A DNA stretch of 64,000 nucleotides from Adiantum capillus-veneris (lineage: Eukaryota > Streptophyta > Polypodiopsida > Polypodiales > Pteridaceae), in assembly GCA_014529385.2 (NCBI GenBank), contig CM043969.1, positions 34,908,446-34,972,445 on the forward strand, given 5' to 3'. Made by a program: the position numbers and the translations under genes. The notes under the pieces are model-generated. The model was not told the origin of the DNA. It saw only the letters and a program-made list of their open reading frames with translations, and did no database searches. Positions 31,428-44,140 of this stretch are shown one piece after another (within the stretch, counting starts at the first letter, position 1; every line of letters starts with the position of its first letter).

Positions 31428-32321
31428 TTAAAGAATGCCGCAACTTTTTCTTTAAAACTCTGCTGGAAGTTCTATGGCCTTCTAGGAGTTAGCAACGTTA
31501 TTGTGTCCCCACTATCCTACGTTTAGCTCCGCCCCCCGCATTCTCTTGTGTACTACTTTTGAGCACTCATCAGTAGCAATGCATCATGAAGATGACCTAC
31601 ACCTACTTGTAAAATGGGGAAAGAGTCTCAAACATGACCATGACAAGATTCTCCATTTTTTTCCCTTTCCGTGCCTCCATTTCCACGATATGCTATAAAA
31701 CAACAACACAAATGGTATTCCACCATTACATGCTTTGTGTGTGTACGGTGTGTGTGTGTGTGCATGCATGCACATGTGCGCATACACACATTGGAAAATA
31801 GGTTGTCAGAGCACTAGCAAGGAGTCTCATTGACTATGTACTTGATGTAATATCCTACTTAATTTCTCAACTTTTGACCACATTAGGACCATGAGTTCTC
31901 CATACACACATTCATCTCCCAACGACAATGTGGACTCTCAATCGATTTATCTTGTGAGCTCTTTATCTTGCTTTAGCAAGCATATGTACATGCAGTGAAA
32001 GTTGCTAGTGTAGTGTTAGTTATCGGGTTGTGATAAGTGCTAGTAAGTGAGTGTTTTGAGCCACAGGTTTTATATAACTTAAACTCATGTACAAAAATAA
32101 AAAGTTTCGGCCAAATATTTAAAAAATTGAGGTCTTGATTAATTGTAGCTCTTCCATTATTTTTTATGCAATTTTTTGCCCTTGACTACCCTTTTCTATG
32201 TGTAGACGCTTCGTCACAATTTGATGTTCACGTCAATTTTACACATAGAGGTGCATAGATTTGAATTTTATGGTCTTCAAGACATTTGTTACAAAAAATG
32301 AAGAGAACATTTTTGGCTTGC

Positions 32322-32433
32322 CGTGTATGAATCCTCTGCCCAACCTCCCTTTTATAGCCTCCTGGCCATAGGATCCCTTCTCCACTGGGTAGCCGGCCGG
32401 TCCTTGACCTCTAGGGTGGCCCTTGGCCTGACA
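32322..32433 (-). repeat. Truncated 3' LTR of another LTR element
   Basis: On the minus strand the LTR starts TGTCAGGCCAAGGG immediately after a polypurine tract (CCAAGGGGGGAG, about 32436-32447). It has a TATA-like CTATAAAAGGG near 32350 and is cut off at 32321, where the duplication unit begins. Confidence 0.6.
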
Positions 32434-32674
32434 TTACTCCCCCCTTGGAGAAGTGTTTTCGTTCTAAAAAACACAAGTGGTAGTATCTTCGTAAGAACAC
32501 TGATGTTTTCCTTATTGGCATCCCATACGGGAGCCAATTGTCCATATGATACTTGGTACAGTGAGGAGGTTCAATGAAACCAAGAGCAACATCTTGATTT
32601 TCAAAATTGTTGTCCTTTTGTAACCACCTGTATCTAAATAGTAACTCACTTGAGTACGTTAAAGGAGTAACCAC
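32434..32674 (-). pseudogene. 3' coding end of an LTR element, decayed
   Basis: On the minus strand a short frame reads FRYRWLQKDNNFENQDVALG and then GFIEPPHCTKYHM, running up to the polypurine tract. It is probably the tail of a pol or post-pol protein. The RYRW-x-x-K phrase is reminiscent of the W-x-P-K motif elsewhere in this window, but the match is weak. Confidence 0.35.
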
Positions 32675-33146
32675 AACTAAGAGGTGTCTAAAGAGATAAC
32701 TAGCTTTCGTACTTTATGAAGATACTGGAAAAATACAAGAAAACCTTGGCGCAAGTTTCCATGAAGTTATGAGCCAGATTTCCAACTCACATGAGTATCT
32801 AGAAAAGCTCATAGCTACTGAGGGACAGAATAGGAAGTGTCCTTAGGTTAGACTTCTGAACGATTTGGAACACTCAGGACTACATGTTCACCCCTATACT
32901 TGCCAACATACTTTGTCAACACACCTATTAAGTCCTTGACTTATGAAACTATTGAAATGATATGCAACCCCACCACAATAGGTGTTCAAAGTTGAAAACC
33001 TTACGTAAGAAAATTCTAGAATAGGGAGAGAATCACCCATTCAAAATGCGTTGTGCTAACGTATGCACTTAGCAGATCCATTAGCAAAAAATATTTGTAA
33101 GCTGCCCATCCAACACGGGATGAATAGCAGTAGTAAGAGTGACGTC
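32675..33146. other. Unassigned spacer
   Basis: No gene or repeat boundary is seen. It probably belongs to the truncated element to its left. Confidence 0.3.
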
Positions 33147-33273
33147 TGTTGAGCTTATATCTGAAGCTATTCAGCATATGGCACCCAAGTCCCCTCTATA
33201 TATACATCATCTCATGTGTGTATTCTACACACTTTGGGGTTCTATTTATGTGCTCTCTCTTTCTCTCTCAATA

Positions 33274-33285
33274 TGGTATCAGAGC
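33274..33285 (+). other. Primer-binding site, initiator tRNA-Met
   Basis: TGGTATCAGAGC directly abuts the LTR end (CAATA here, CAACA in other copies). It is the classic plant initiator tRNA-Met primer site. Confidence 0.85.
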
Positions 33286-33295
33286 AGGACGTTGT

Positions 33296-34195
33296 TGTTT
33301 TCAGTTTTTCTAATGATTGAAAACGACTTTGCAGAAACTACTCTTGCAAGGCACCGTAATCGATGTGGTCTACAACTTTGCAGAAGAAAGTTTTTTCAAA
33401 TTCTGCACCAATTTTGAGTTATTGTTCGCGGGCTGCATACATGCCTGAAAAGAAGCTTCGGTTTTTGTTTTTCATTTTTCTACTGATTGAAAACGATTTT
33501 TCAGAAACTACCCTCAAGAGGCACCGAAATCGATATGCTCTACAACTTTGCAGAAGAAATTTTTTCAAATTCTGCACCGATTTTGAGTTATCGTTCAAGG
33601 ACTGCATACATGCTTGAAAAGCAACTTCGCTTTTTGTTTTTTATTTTTCTCTTGATTGAAAACCATTTTGTAGAAACTACCCACATGAGGCACCACAATC
33701 GATGTCGTCTAAAACTTTGCATAAGAATTTTTTTCCAAATTCTACATCGAATTTGAGTTATCGTTGGCGGACTACGTACATGTCTGAAAAGCAACTTTCG
33801 TTTTTTGTTTTCTATTTTTCTCCTACTTGAGAACGATTTTGCAGAGATAGTCAGCGAAAGCACTGGAATCGATGTGGTCTACAACTTTGCAGGAGAAAGT
33901 TTTTTCAAATTCTGCACTGATTTTCAGTTATTGTTTGCGGACTGCATACATGCCTGAAAAGCAACTTTCGTTTTTGGTTTTTTATTTTTTATTTTTTCTG
34001 CTAATTGAAAACAATCTTGCAGAAACTGTTCATTAAAGGCCATCGGAATCGATGTGGTGTACAACTTTGTAGAAGAAACTTTCTCTAAATTCTGCACCGA
34101 TTTTGGGTTATCGTTCTCGTATTGCGAATATGTTTGAAAAGAAAATTTTACTTTTTGCTTTTGATTTTCTTGATAACTGAAAACTTCTAAATTAT
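33296..34195 (+). repeat. About 170-bp tandem repeats (outer copy)
   Basis: Roughly five imperfect units. Each contains ATTGAAAACGATTTTGCAGAA, a TGTGGTCTACAACTTTGCAG phrase and GAGTTATCGTTCGCGGACTG. The same units occur at 35400-35960 and, inverted, at about 56600-57600. Confidence 0.75.
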
Positions 34196-34419
34196 ATTTT
34201 CTCTTCATCAATCATATATTTGTTTTACTGACGTAACTTTGTTGCAGAAGCCAGTTACATATCGTTCTGATTCAGTCGAGCCATTGATGATCCTCCAAAT
34301 TCTATCAAGCTACTGTTGATACATGATCTTTTGTTATATGATATACTTGTTCATTGATTCTCATATTATTATTTTTCTAGAGATATAGTTTACATCGTTT
34401 TATTGATAATCTCTCGTTG

Positions 34420-34880
34420 ATACCATAGTGATTTTGATGGTACCATGATGATGTTTTGTTAGTGTTTTGGTCATGGTGATTTTCGTTGATACCATGATGA
34501 TATTTCGTTGATACCATGGTTATTCTCGGTGATTCCATGATGATATTTCATTATTCCATGGTTATTCTCAGTGATACCATGATGCTGTTTTGTTGATACC
34601 ATAGTTATTCTCGGTGATTAATTACCATGATGTTGTTTTGTTGATACCATGGTTATTCTCGGTGATACCATGATGTTGTTTCGTTGATACCATGGTTATT
34701 CTCGATGATACCATGATGTTGTTTCGTTGGTACAATGATTATTCTCAGTCATATCATGATGTTGTTTTCTTGATACCATGGTTATTCTCGGTGATACCAT
34801 GACGTTGTTTCGTTGATATAATGATTATTCTATGATGCTTTTCGTTGATACCATGATGATTTATTCATTTTTATTGATAC
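34420..34880 (+). repeat. GATACCATGATG-type minisatellite (outer copy)
   Basis: Alternating TTGATACCATGGTTATTCTC and GGTGATACCATGATGTTG units with a period near 42 bp, many of them imperfect. It is shared by all three copies of this retrotransposon family. Confidence 0.75.
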
Positions 34881-35231
34881 AATGATGATATTTTGTTAAT
34901 ACTTTGATGATACTCATTGATATTACTACGCTGATAAATGTTGTTATATGTAGTATATACACATGTCATTTGCATCACGTAATCACGCATATTGTACTTT
35001 TACATTCATACTTATATGGTCTGTGTGTATATATGTCGTCAAAAGAGTGGCGTCACAAACCATCTCTCATGGCATTGTGAATGTAATTATTTCACTAACG
35101 ATGCTAATAATTTTCAGAACTATGGTTTTTGAGTCTATGATCTATGTAGGATTGATCAAAGAATTGATTTCGTGACTTAGACAAACTTGGTGACAATAAA
35201 AGATTTATGAAGACATGTTTGGTGATGCCAT

Positions 35232-37474
35232 TGTTGAGCTTATATGTGAAGCTACTCAATATATGGCTTCTCTATATATGGCACCCAGGTCCCCTCTATA
35301 TATACATCATCTCATGTGTGTATTCTACACACTTTGGGGTTCTACTTCTGTGCTCTCTCCTTCTCTGTCAACATGGTATCAGAGCAATACGTTTTTGTTT
35401 TCGATTTTTCTCCTGATCAAAATCGATTTTGTAGAAACTACTCGCGGTCTACAACTTTGCAGAAGGAAGTTTCTTCAAATTCTGCACCGATTTTGAGTTA
35501 TCGTTCGCGCACTACGTACATACCTGAAAAACAGCTTCCGCATTTTGTTTTTGATTTTTCTGCTAATTGAAAACGATTTTGCTAATTGAAAACAAGAGAG
35601 ATCGGAATCAATGTGGTCTACAACTTTGCAGAAGGAAGTTTTTTCAAATTCTGCACCGATTTTGAGTTATCTTTCGCAGACTGCGTACATACCTGAAAAG
35701 CAACTTCGGCTTTTTGTTTTTGATTTTTCTGTTAATTAGAAACGATTTTGCAGAAACTACCCACGTGAGAGACCGGAATCGATGTGTTCTACAACTTTGC
35801 AGAAGAAACTACCCGCTAAGGGGATTGCAATCGATGTGGTCTATAACTTTGCAGAAGAAAGTTTCTCTAAATTCTGCACCGATTTTGGGTTATCGTCTCG
35901 GACTGCGAATATGTTTGAAAATCAAAATTTTACTTTTTGCTTTTGATTTTTCTTATAATTGAAAACTTCTCAATTATATTTTTCTTCATCAATCATATAT
36001 TTGTTACTGACGTAACTTTGCTAGAGAAGCCAGTTACACATCGTTCCGATTCAGTCTAGCCATTGATGATCGTCCAAATTCTATCGAGCTACTGTTGGTA
36101 CATGATCTTTTGTTATATGATATACTCGTTCATTGATTCTCGTATAATTATTCTTTTAGAGATATAATTTACGTTGTTTTATTGATAATTTCTCATTGAT
36201 ACCATAGTGATTTTGATGGTACCATGATGATGTTTTGTTAATACTTTGGTCATGGTGATTTTTGTTGATACCATGATGATATGTCATTGATACCATGGAG
36301 CTTCTATGTCATTGATACCATGGTTATTCTCGGTGGTGCCATGATGATATTTCGTTGATACCATGGTTATTCTCGGTGATTCCATGATGATATTTCGTTG
36401 ATTCCATGGTGATTTTTGTTAATACCATGATGATGTTTTGTTGATACCATGGTTATTCTCGGTGATACCATGATGTTGTTTCATTGATACCATGGTTATT
36501 ATCGGTGATGCCATGATGATGTTTCGTTGATACCATGGTTATTCTCGGTGATGCCATGATGTTGTTTCGTTGATACAATGATTATTCTCGGTGATATCAT
36601 GATGCTTTTCGTTGATACCATGATCATTTATTCATTTTTATTGACATAATGATGATATTTTGTTAATACTTTGATGGTATTCATTGATCACTACATTGAT
36701 AAATGTTGTTTTATGTAGTATATACACATATCATTTGTATCACGTAATCACACATTTTGTACTTTTACGTTTATACTTTATGTACCATATGTTGTCGTGC
36801 GTATATATGTCGTCAAAAGAGTGGCGTCGCGAACGATCTCTTATGGCATTGTGAACGTAATTATTTCATTAACGATGCTAATAATTTTCATGACATGTTT
36901 TTTTTTGGAGTCTATGATCTATGTAGGATTGATCAAAGAATTGATTTTATGAAGACAAACTTGGTGACAATAAAAGATTTATGAAGATATGTTTGGTGAT
37001 GCCATATTGATGACAACATGAAGACATGTTTGGTGATGCGATATTGATGACAAGCTACACAGCAGATTCACGGAGACACTTTTGATTACAAGCTAATCGA
37101 TAGCTTTTACACCTCTTTATTGAACCTTTGTATTCATTATTGTATTTGATAGGAGTAATGTAACTCCTCATAAAACATTCATTGTAAAAGGAGTGATGTA
37201 GCTCCTCGTAAACATTTGTATATTCAATGATTTTTATAATATAACGGTGGGTGTATATAGAGCTGTGGGTTTTTCCCTTGATCCCCCAAGGGTTTTTTCA
37301 TCCACAGTTAGGGACCCTTATTTGAGCGGGGGTGTTGAGCTTATATGTGAAGCTACTCAATATATGGCTTCTCTATATATGGCACCCAGGTCCCCTCTAT
37401 ATATACATCATCTCATGTGTGTATTCTACACACTTTGGGGTTCTACTTCTGTGCTCTCTCCTTCTCTCTCAACG
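35232..37474 (+). mobile_element. Non-coding short-LTR retrotransposon (inner copy, nested)
   Basis: Two 142-bp LTRs (35232-35373 and 37333-37474) begin TGTTGAGC; the left ends CAACA, the right ends CAACG. GCCAT is duplicated at 35227-35231 and 37475-37479. Primer site TGGTATCAGAGC at 35374-35385 and polypurine GAGCGGGGG before 37333 complete the structure. The 1.96-kb interior is non-coding and consists of the same repeat arrays as the outer copy, into which it is inserted. Replication must depend on an autonomous, probably copia-type, relative. Confidence 0.85.
36200..36660 (+). repeat. GATACCATGATG-type minisatellite (inner copy)
   Basis: Same unit types as 34420-34880, in different order and number. 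Confidence 0.75.
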
Positions 37475-37957
37475 GCCATATTGATGACAAGCTATATCAC
37501 AACAGATTCACGGAGACACTTCTGATTACGAGCTAATCGATAGTCTTTACACCTTTTTATTGAACCTTTGTATTCATTATTGTATTTGGTAGGATAGGAG
37601 TAATGTAACTCCTCATAAAACATTCATTGTAAAAGGAGTGATGTATTTCCTCGCAAAATATTCATTGTAAAAGGAGTGATGTAGCTCCTCATGAACATTT
37701 GTACATTCAATGATTTTTATAATATAACGGTGGGTGTATATAAAGCTGTGGGTTTTTCCCCTGATCCCCCAAGGGTTTTTTCATCCACAGTTAGGGACCC
37801 TTATTGGAGCGGGGGTGTTGAGCTTATATGTGAAGCTATTCAATATATGGCTTCTCTATAAATGGCACCCAGGTCCCCTCTATATATAGATCATATCATG
37901 CATGTATTCTAAACACTTTGGGGTTCTATTTCTGTGCTCTCTCTTTCTCTCTCAACA

Positions 37958-41042
<3,085 letters not shown>

Positions 41043-41052
41043 GATAGCATCT

Positions 41053-41298
41053 CGGGGGGTTCACTATGTGTAAAACTACCATATCACGTGCGTTTAAGAC
41101 ATGTTTGTGAAACCCCTTATTTGAGAATTTTTTTAAGAATATTATAATGTACCCTTTTCTTTTAAAATCCGTAAGTTTTTTTCAAATTTGAAAAAATAAT
41201 TCCCTTCTATATATATTTTTTTGTAAGTTTCAAGAACTTTAAATCCTTCTATTGAACTCACGTGATAGGTTATGTTTTTATTAGGTGACCTCCCCGGG
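41053..41298. mobile_element. Mutator-like MITE, 246 bp
   Basis: GATAGCATCT is present at 41043-41052 and 41299-41308. The ends are imperfect inverted repeats of about 40 bp: both start G-rich (CGGGGGGTTCAC; CCCGGGGAGGTCAC) and both reach TATCACGTG at the inner end. A 9-10-bp duplication with long terminal repeats fits the Mutator superfamily. It is AT-rich inside with no coding capacity. Confidence 0.75.
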
Positions 41299-41308
41299 GA
41301 TAGCATCT

Positions 41309-42377
41309 ACAGCTGAGCAGTCAAATATCAGCTATTGCCCAACACTACCTGATCAAGAAAAAGCGTGCAACATGTTTGAAAGAATTTATCAAACAAACAA
41401 AAAAATAACTGCATACCTTGATGTCGATCACTGGCATGTAGCATGCAACTATACGCTTGTCAGCATGTGGCAACACTCCCCACATGGCCTAGATGGTTGA
41501 GCTTCCATGAACCTCAAACCGAGCATCAACATCCTCTTAGTCAGAACTTCTCTGCTCAATTGTCAAATCCAGAACCGTAGTCAAGAAGTTGAGCTTTTTT
41601 TCTCCGAAATCTTTGTGTGGTTTGTTTGTTGCCTTCAACTTGCCGGCCCGACCCGAAGGTTCGACTCCAAGAAAGACCATCGAGAGGAAAGGGGAGGGTC
41701 ACCATGGGCACCCTCCCTTGATCCTTTTAAATATTTTTCCCTAAGGCCTTATGGACTTGGACGTTAATGTGAACACAGAGCTCTTATACGAGCTATGGCA
41801 CAAAACAGAGCGCCATGAGAGAGAAGGAGACGGACAGTCCCTTGTGTTGGTAGCCTGGCGACGTCCAAGAAATGGGAACTCCATCCTACTGCAGCGGGAT
41901 GCCATCAAGCCAAACTTCTCCTGATCTGGTGAAGGTTGACTGGTGAAGGTTGAGCTTGCTCCCTTCCCGCCACAAGCGGCTTTGCACACGTAGTTCTACT
42001 CGGACTTCGACCTTAGTAGGACAGACTCTCCACGCCGTTGTCTTTCCACGACACTTTGAAAATCTCCAAGTGTTTACCTCGCTGTTTTACCGCGTTTTGT
42101 AGAGAGAAAGTGCAAATTCAAGTAGAGAAACAAGAGAGAGGAAGGCGGGTGTTTTTTCTGTGTTTAAAATATTACCGAGACTGTTTAGGCGCTGTTATTA
42201 CCGTTGTTATTACCGCGCATATTATTGTTGTTATGTCTGACAATCAAATTTAGTGCCTAAACTTTCAAATTCTGGCTTAATCCCTCCCCTCCCCCCCCTT
42301 CAAATTTTGGTGTTTCCCTCCTCTCAATAAAAACTAAAGAAAATTGTATATAATTTTCAAAATTTTAAAAAGAAGAG

Positions 42378-42431
<54 letters not shown>

Positions 42432-42576
42432 AGAGAAAGAGAAAGAGGGGGGAGAAGGAGGCGGGGGATGTAAGGTTACACTTGGTTACAACTAAAATAA
42501 TCATTGTCAATTGATTAACATGATTGAGCATATTCTCAAATCTAAAGAGAGGAAGAGGGGGGAGAGAGAGAGATGA
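41309..42576. other. Anonymous region with microsatellite
   Basis: No supported gene. An (AG)n tract and derivatives lie at about 42383-42445, with a smaller one near 42560. The sequence on both sides of the MITE is continuous once it is removed. Confidence 0.4.
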
Positions 42577-42616
42577 ATGGATTACACCACCAAAAAACTT
42601 TATAACTGCAAAATGT

Positions 42617-43093
42617 TTATGAATCATCTTCCAAAAGATCTCTACATGAAGCATCATCCAATTCTAAGCCCATGGCTCCTAAATCAATCAAGAGAGAAAC
42701 GGAATTTTCGTTTGTGGATGCATTGCCTTCATCATCTTCAAGTTCGCCATCCTCCATCTGCGCAACAAAAAGCCAAAATGACATTCTTTGGTAGGTAGCC
42801 GCCGTCTTTATCATTCTTATCCTTCGTTCTCTTGTCAGGAATCCAACTAACCGTATGACTAATGATTTGAAATGCCAACTTACAAGCGTTCCCTCCAGAA
42901 ACATAAGCCACACGAACTCTATCAACTCTAAACTTGAGAATATGGCTTTCCCTCCCAAAACCTGAGATATTTCTCCGTCTTCTTCTCTATCAACTCTAGG
43001 AATGGAGAACGCATCTTTTCCTGATGAAAACACTAATTTGAACTTACAATCCTCGGCCCCATCATCTTTAACACTTACCCAAAGAAAGAACAC
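42617..43093 (-). pseudogene. Exon-like fragments, minus strand
   Basis: On the minus strand an acidic C-terminal stretch begins after a good acceptor (TTTTTGTTGCGCAG) with MEDGELEDDEGN and ends DLLEDDS. Upstream is WVSVKDDGAEDCKFKLVF. Between them a GTAAGT donor-like site follows GGGAACGCTT. No family is recognised, and the plus strand over part of this interval also looks exon-like, so strand is not certain. Confidence 0.3.
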
Positions 43094-43802
43094 ACATCAT
43101 CTTCATGTTGATGTATTGCAAGAGTACGCACCGTTGCAGAAATGTAGGAGGGAGTCTTTCTTATCTCAACGGGAGAAAGAACTTAGAAGGACAAACAAGG
43201 AACATCATTTGGATTTGTGGACCGATGGGTCTATTTATCCAAAGGATCCTACGACAAATGTGCCACCTCCCTTTGCTAATATCACTAACCTCTTACATTT
43301 CACAGGCGATGGCAAGGATGGGCTATTGGGATACACCAAACATTTGGAAATGAGAGGATTGAAAAAGGCAAAGAAACTTCCTGGCAATGGAGAACATGCA
43401 GCTGAAGAAACTTAATGAAGCATGCTCTCAAAAGATTTCATCAAACAAAGAGACAATCCAAGGCCTTGAGAAGAAGATCACAAGTTTGCAATAGAAAGAC
43501 ACCGTGCTTGGTAGTCGGAAAAGAAAACGAGATCTGTGCAACCTTGAGAACATGAAGGTTGGTAGTGGTGGCCTCAAAAAACAAATAGGAGCTTTAAGGT
43601 AACTCGAAGTTTGTTTCTTCAATGTGCTTCATTAAGAAGTGGATACACTTACTTTCCTATACATGATCATAACTCATTGTGATTTTTTGGCAGGTCTTTA
43701 CTGCATCCAAACTCGAACGGTGCAGGCTTCAATGCCGGAGTGCAGTACAGCCGTCTAGTTCCAAAAGAAGTAGTTAAAGAGATGATAACTCAGAAAAATT
43801 TT
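43002..43802 (+). pseudogene. Coiled-coil gene remnant, plus strand
   Basis: A frame starting MENASFPDENTN (43002) is followed by an acceptor-like site at about 43305 (CTAAC branch, then TTTCACAG). The next stretch encodes a likely coiled coil (MENMQLKKLNEACSQKISSN, then IQGLEKKITSLQ). It has an in-frame TAG near 43492 and then KRKRDLCNLENMKVG. A GTAACT donor near 43603 and a TTGGCAG acceptor near 43693 join in frame to RSLLHPNSNGAGFNAGVQYS, ending at a GTAAGT donor near 43802. The copia LTR begins 15 bp later, so the element sits in what was an intron. Family is unknown; the stop and a frame conflict near 43350 suggest a pseudogene. Confidence 0.35.
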
Positions 43803-43816
43803 CGTAAGTTGAAAGG

Positions 43817-44093
43817 TGTTGAAGATGATGAAACAGGAAACAGAAGGAAGACAGCAACTCAGAGTAGGAAGAAGATGGAGAAGGAGAAGACACAGAGCTT
43901 GTGTACGAGATCTCTGTAGTCTCTCTCTCTGTATTGGAATAATAATGTATACAAACTCAGAGCTACAAAGCTTATATGAAACCCTAAGAGATAAGGTGTC
44001 CTTTCACACTGGATGTCCAGGGGGAAAAACCCAGTGGGAGAAAAGTGCCCCTGGTGAAGCGCGTATACACACTAACACTACTACATGTCTACA
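43817..44093 (-). repeat. 3' LTR of the copia element (about 277 bp)
   Basis: On the minus strand it starts TGTAGACATGTAG directly after ACAGGGGGGATT and ends CATCTTCAACA. A TATA-like CATATAAGC lies near 43972. The distal end is placed by the TG/CA rule and could shift. Confidence 0.6.
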
Positions 44094-44140
44094 AATCCCC
44101 CCTGTAGTGATAGTGTGAATCCGTACAAGGTAGCAGATCA

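Larger units (their letters stand above)
21615..32320. repeat. Tandem duplication, unit 2, split by two transposons
   Basis: Unit sequence is present at 21615-22403, 29967-30089 and 31432-32320, which together equal unit 1 in length and order. The first gap is the gag-only LTR element and the second is a TTAA-flanked element. Comparing with unit 1 gives the exact empty sites: TTATTAGTAGCTTTAC for the first and GGGTTAAAGCATGCC for the second. Confidence 0.85.
33147..37957 (+). mobile_element. Non-coding short-LTR retrotransposon (outer copy)
   Basis: A 127-bp left LTR (33147-33273, missing about 15 bp relative to the others) is followed at once by the primer site TGGTATCAGAGC. The right LTR (37816-37957, 142 bp) is preceded by GGAGCGGGGG. 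Internal sequence has no coding frame. It consists of about five units of a roughly 170-bp repeat, an irregular array of GATACCATGATG-type units and 40-bp repeats near the 3' end. A second copy is inserted inside it. I find no matching target duplication (ACGTC left, CAAGG right), so the ends may have recombined. Confidence 0.7.

Noticed and set aside
34420-34880. CRISPR-like array
   Set aside because: Units are imperfect, spacers are not unique, and the array belongs to a retrotransposon interior found three times.
41640-41680. tRNA-like B box (GGTTCGACTCC) suggesting a SINE or tRNA gene
   Set aside because: The only A-box-like sequence is about 180 bp away, far beyond tRNA or SINE spacing, and no cloverleaf can be drawn.
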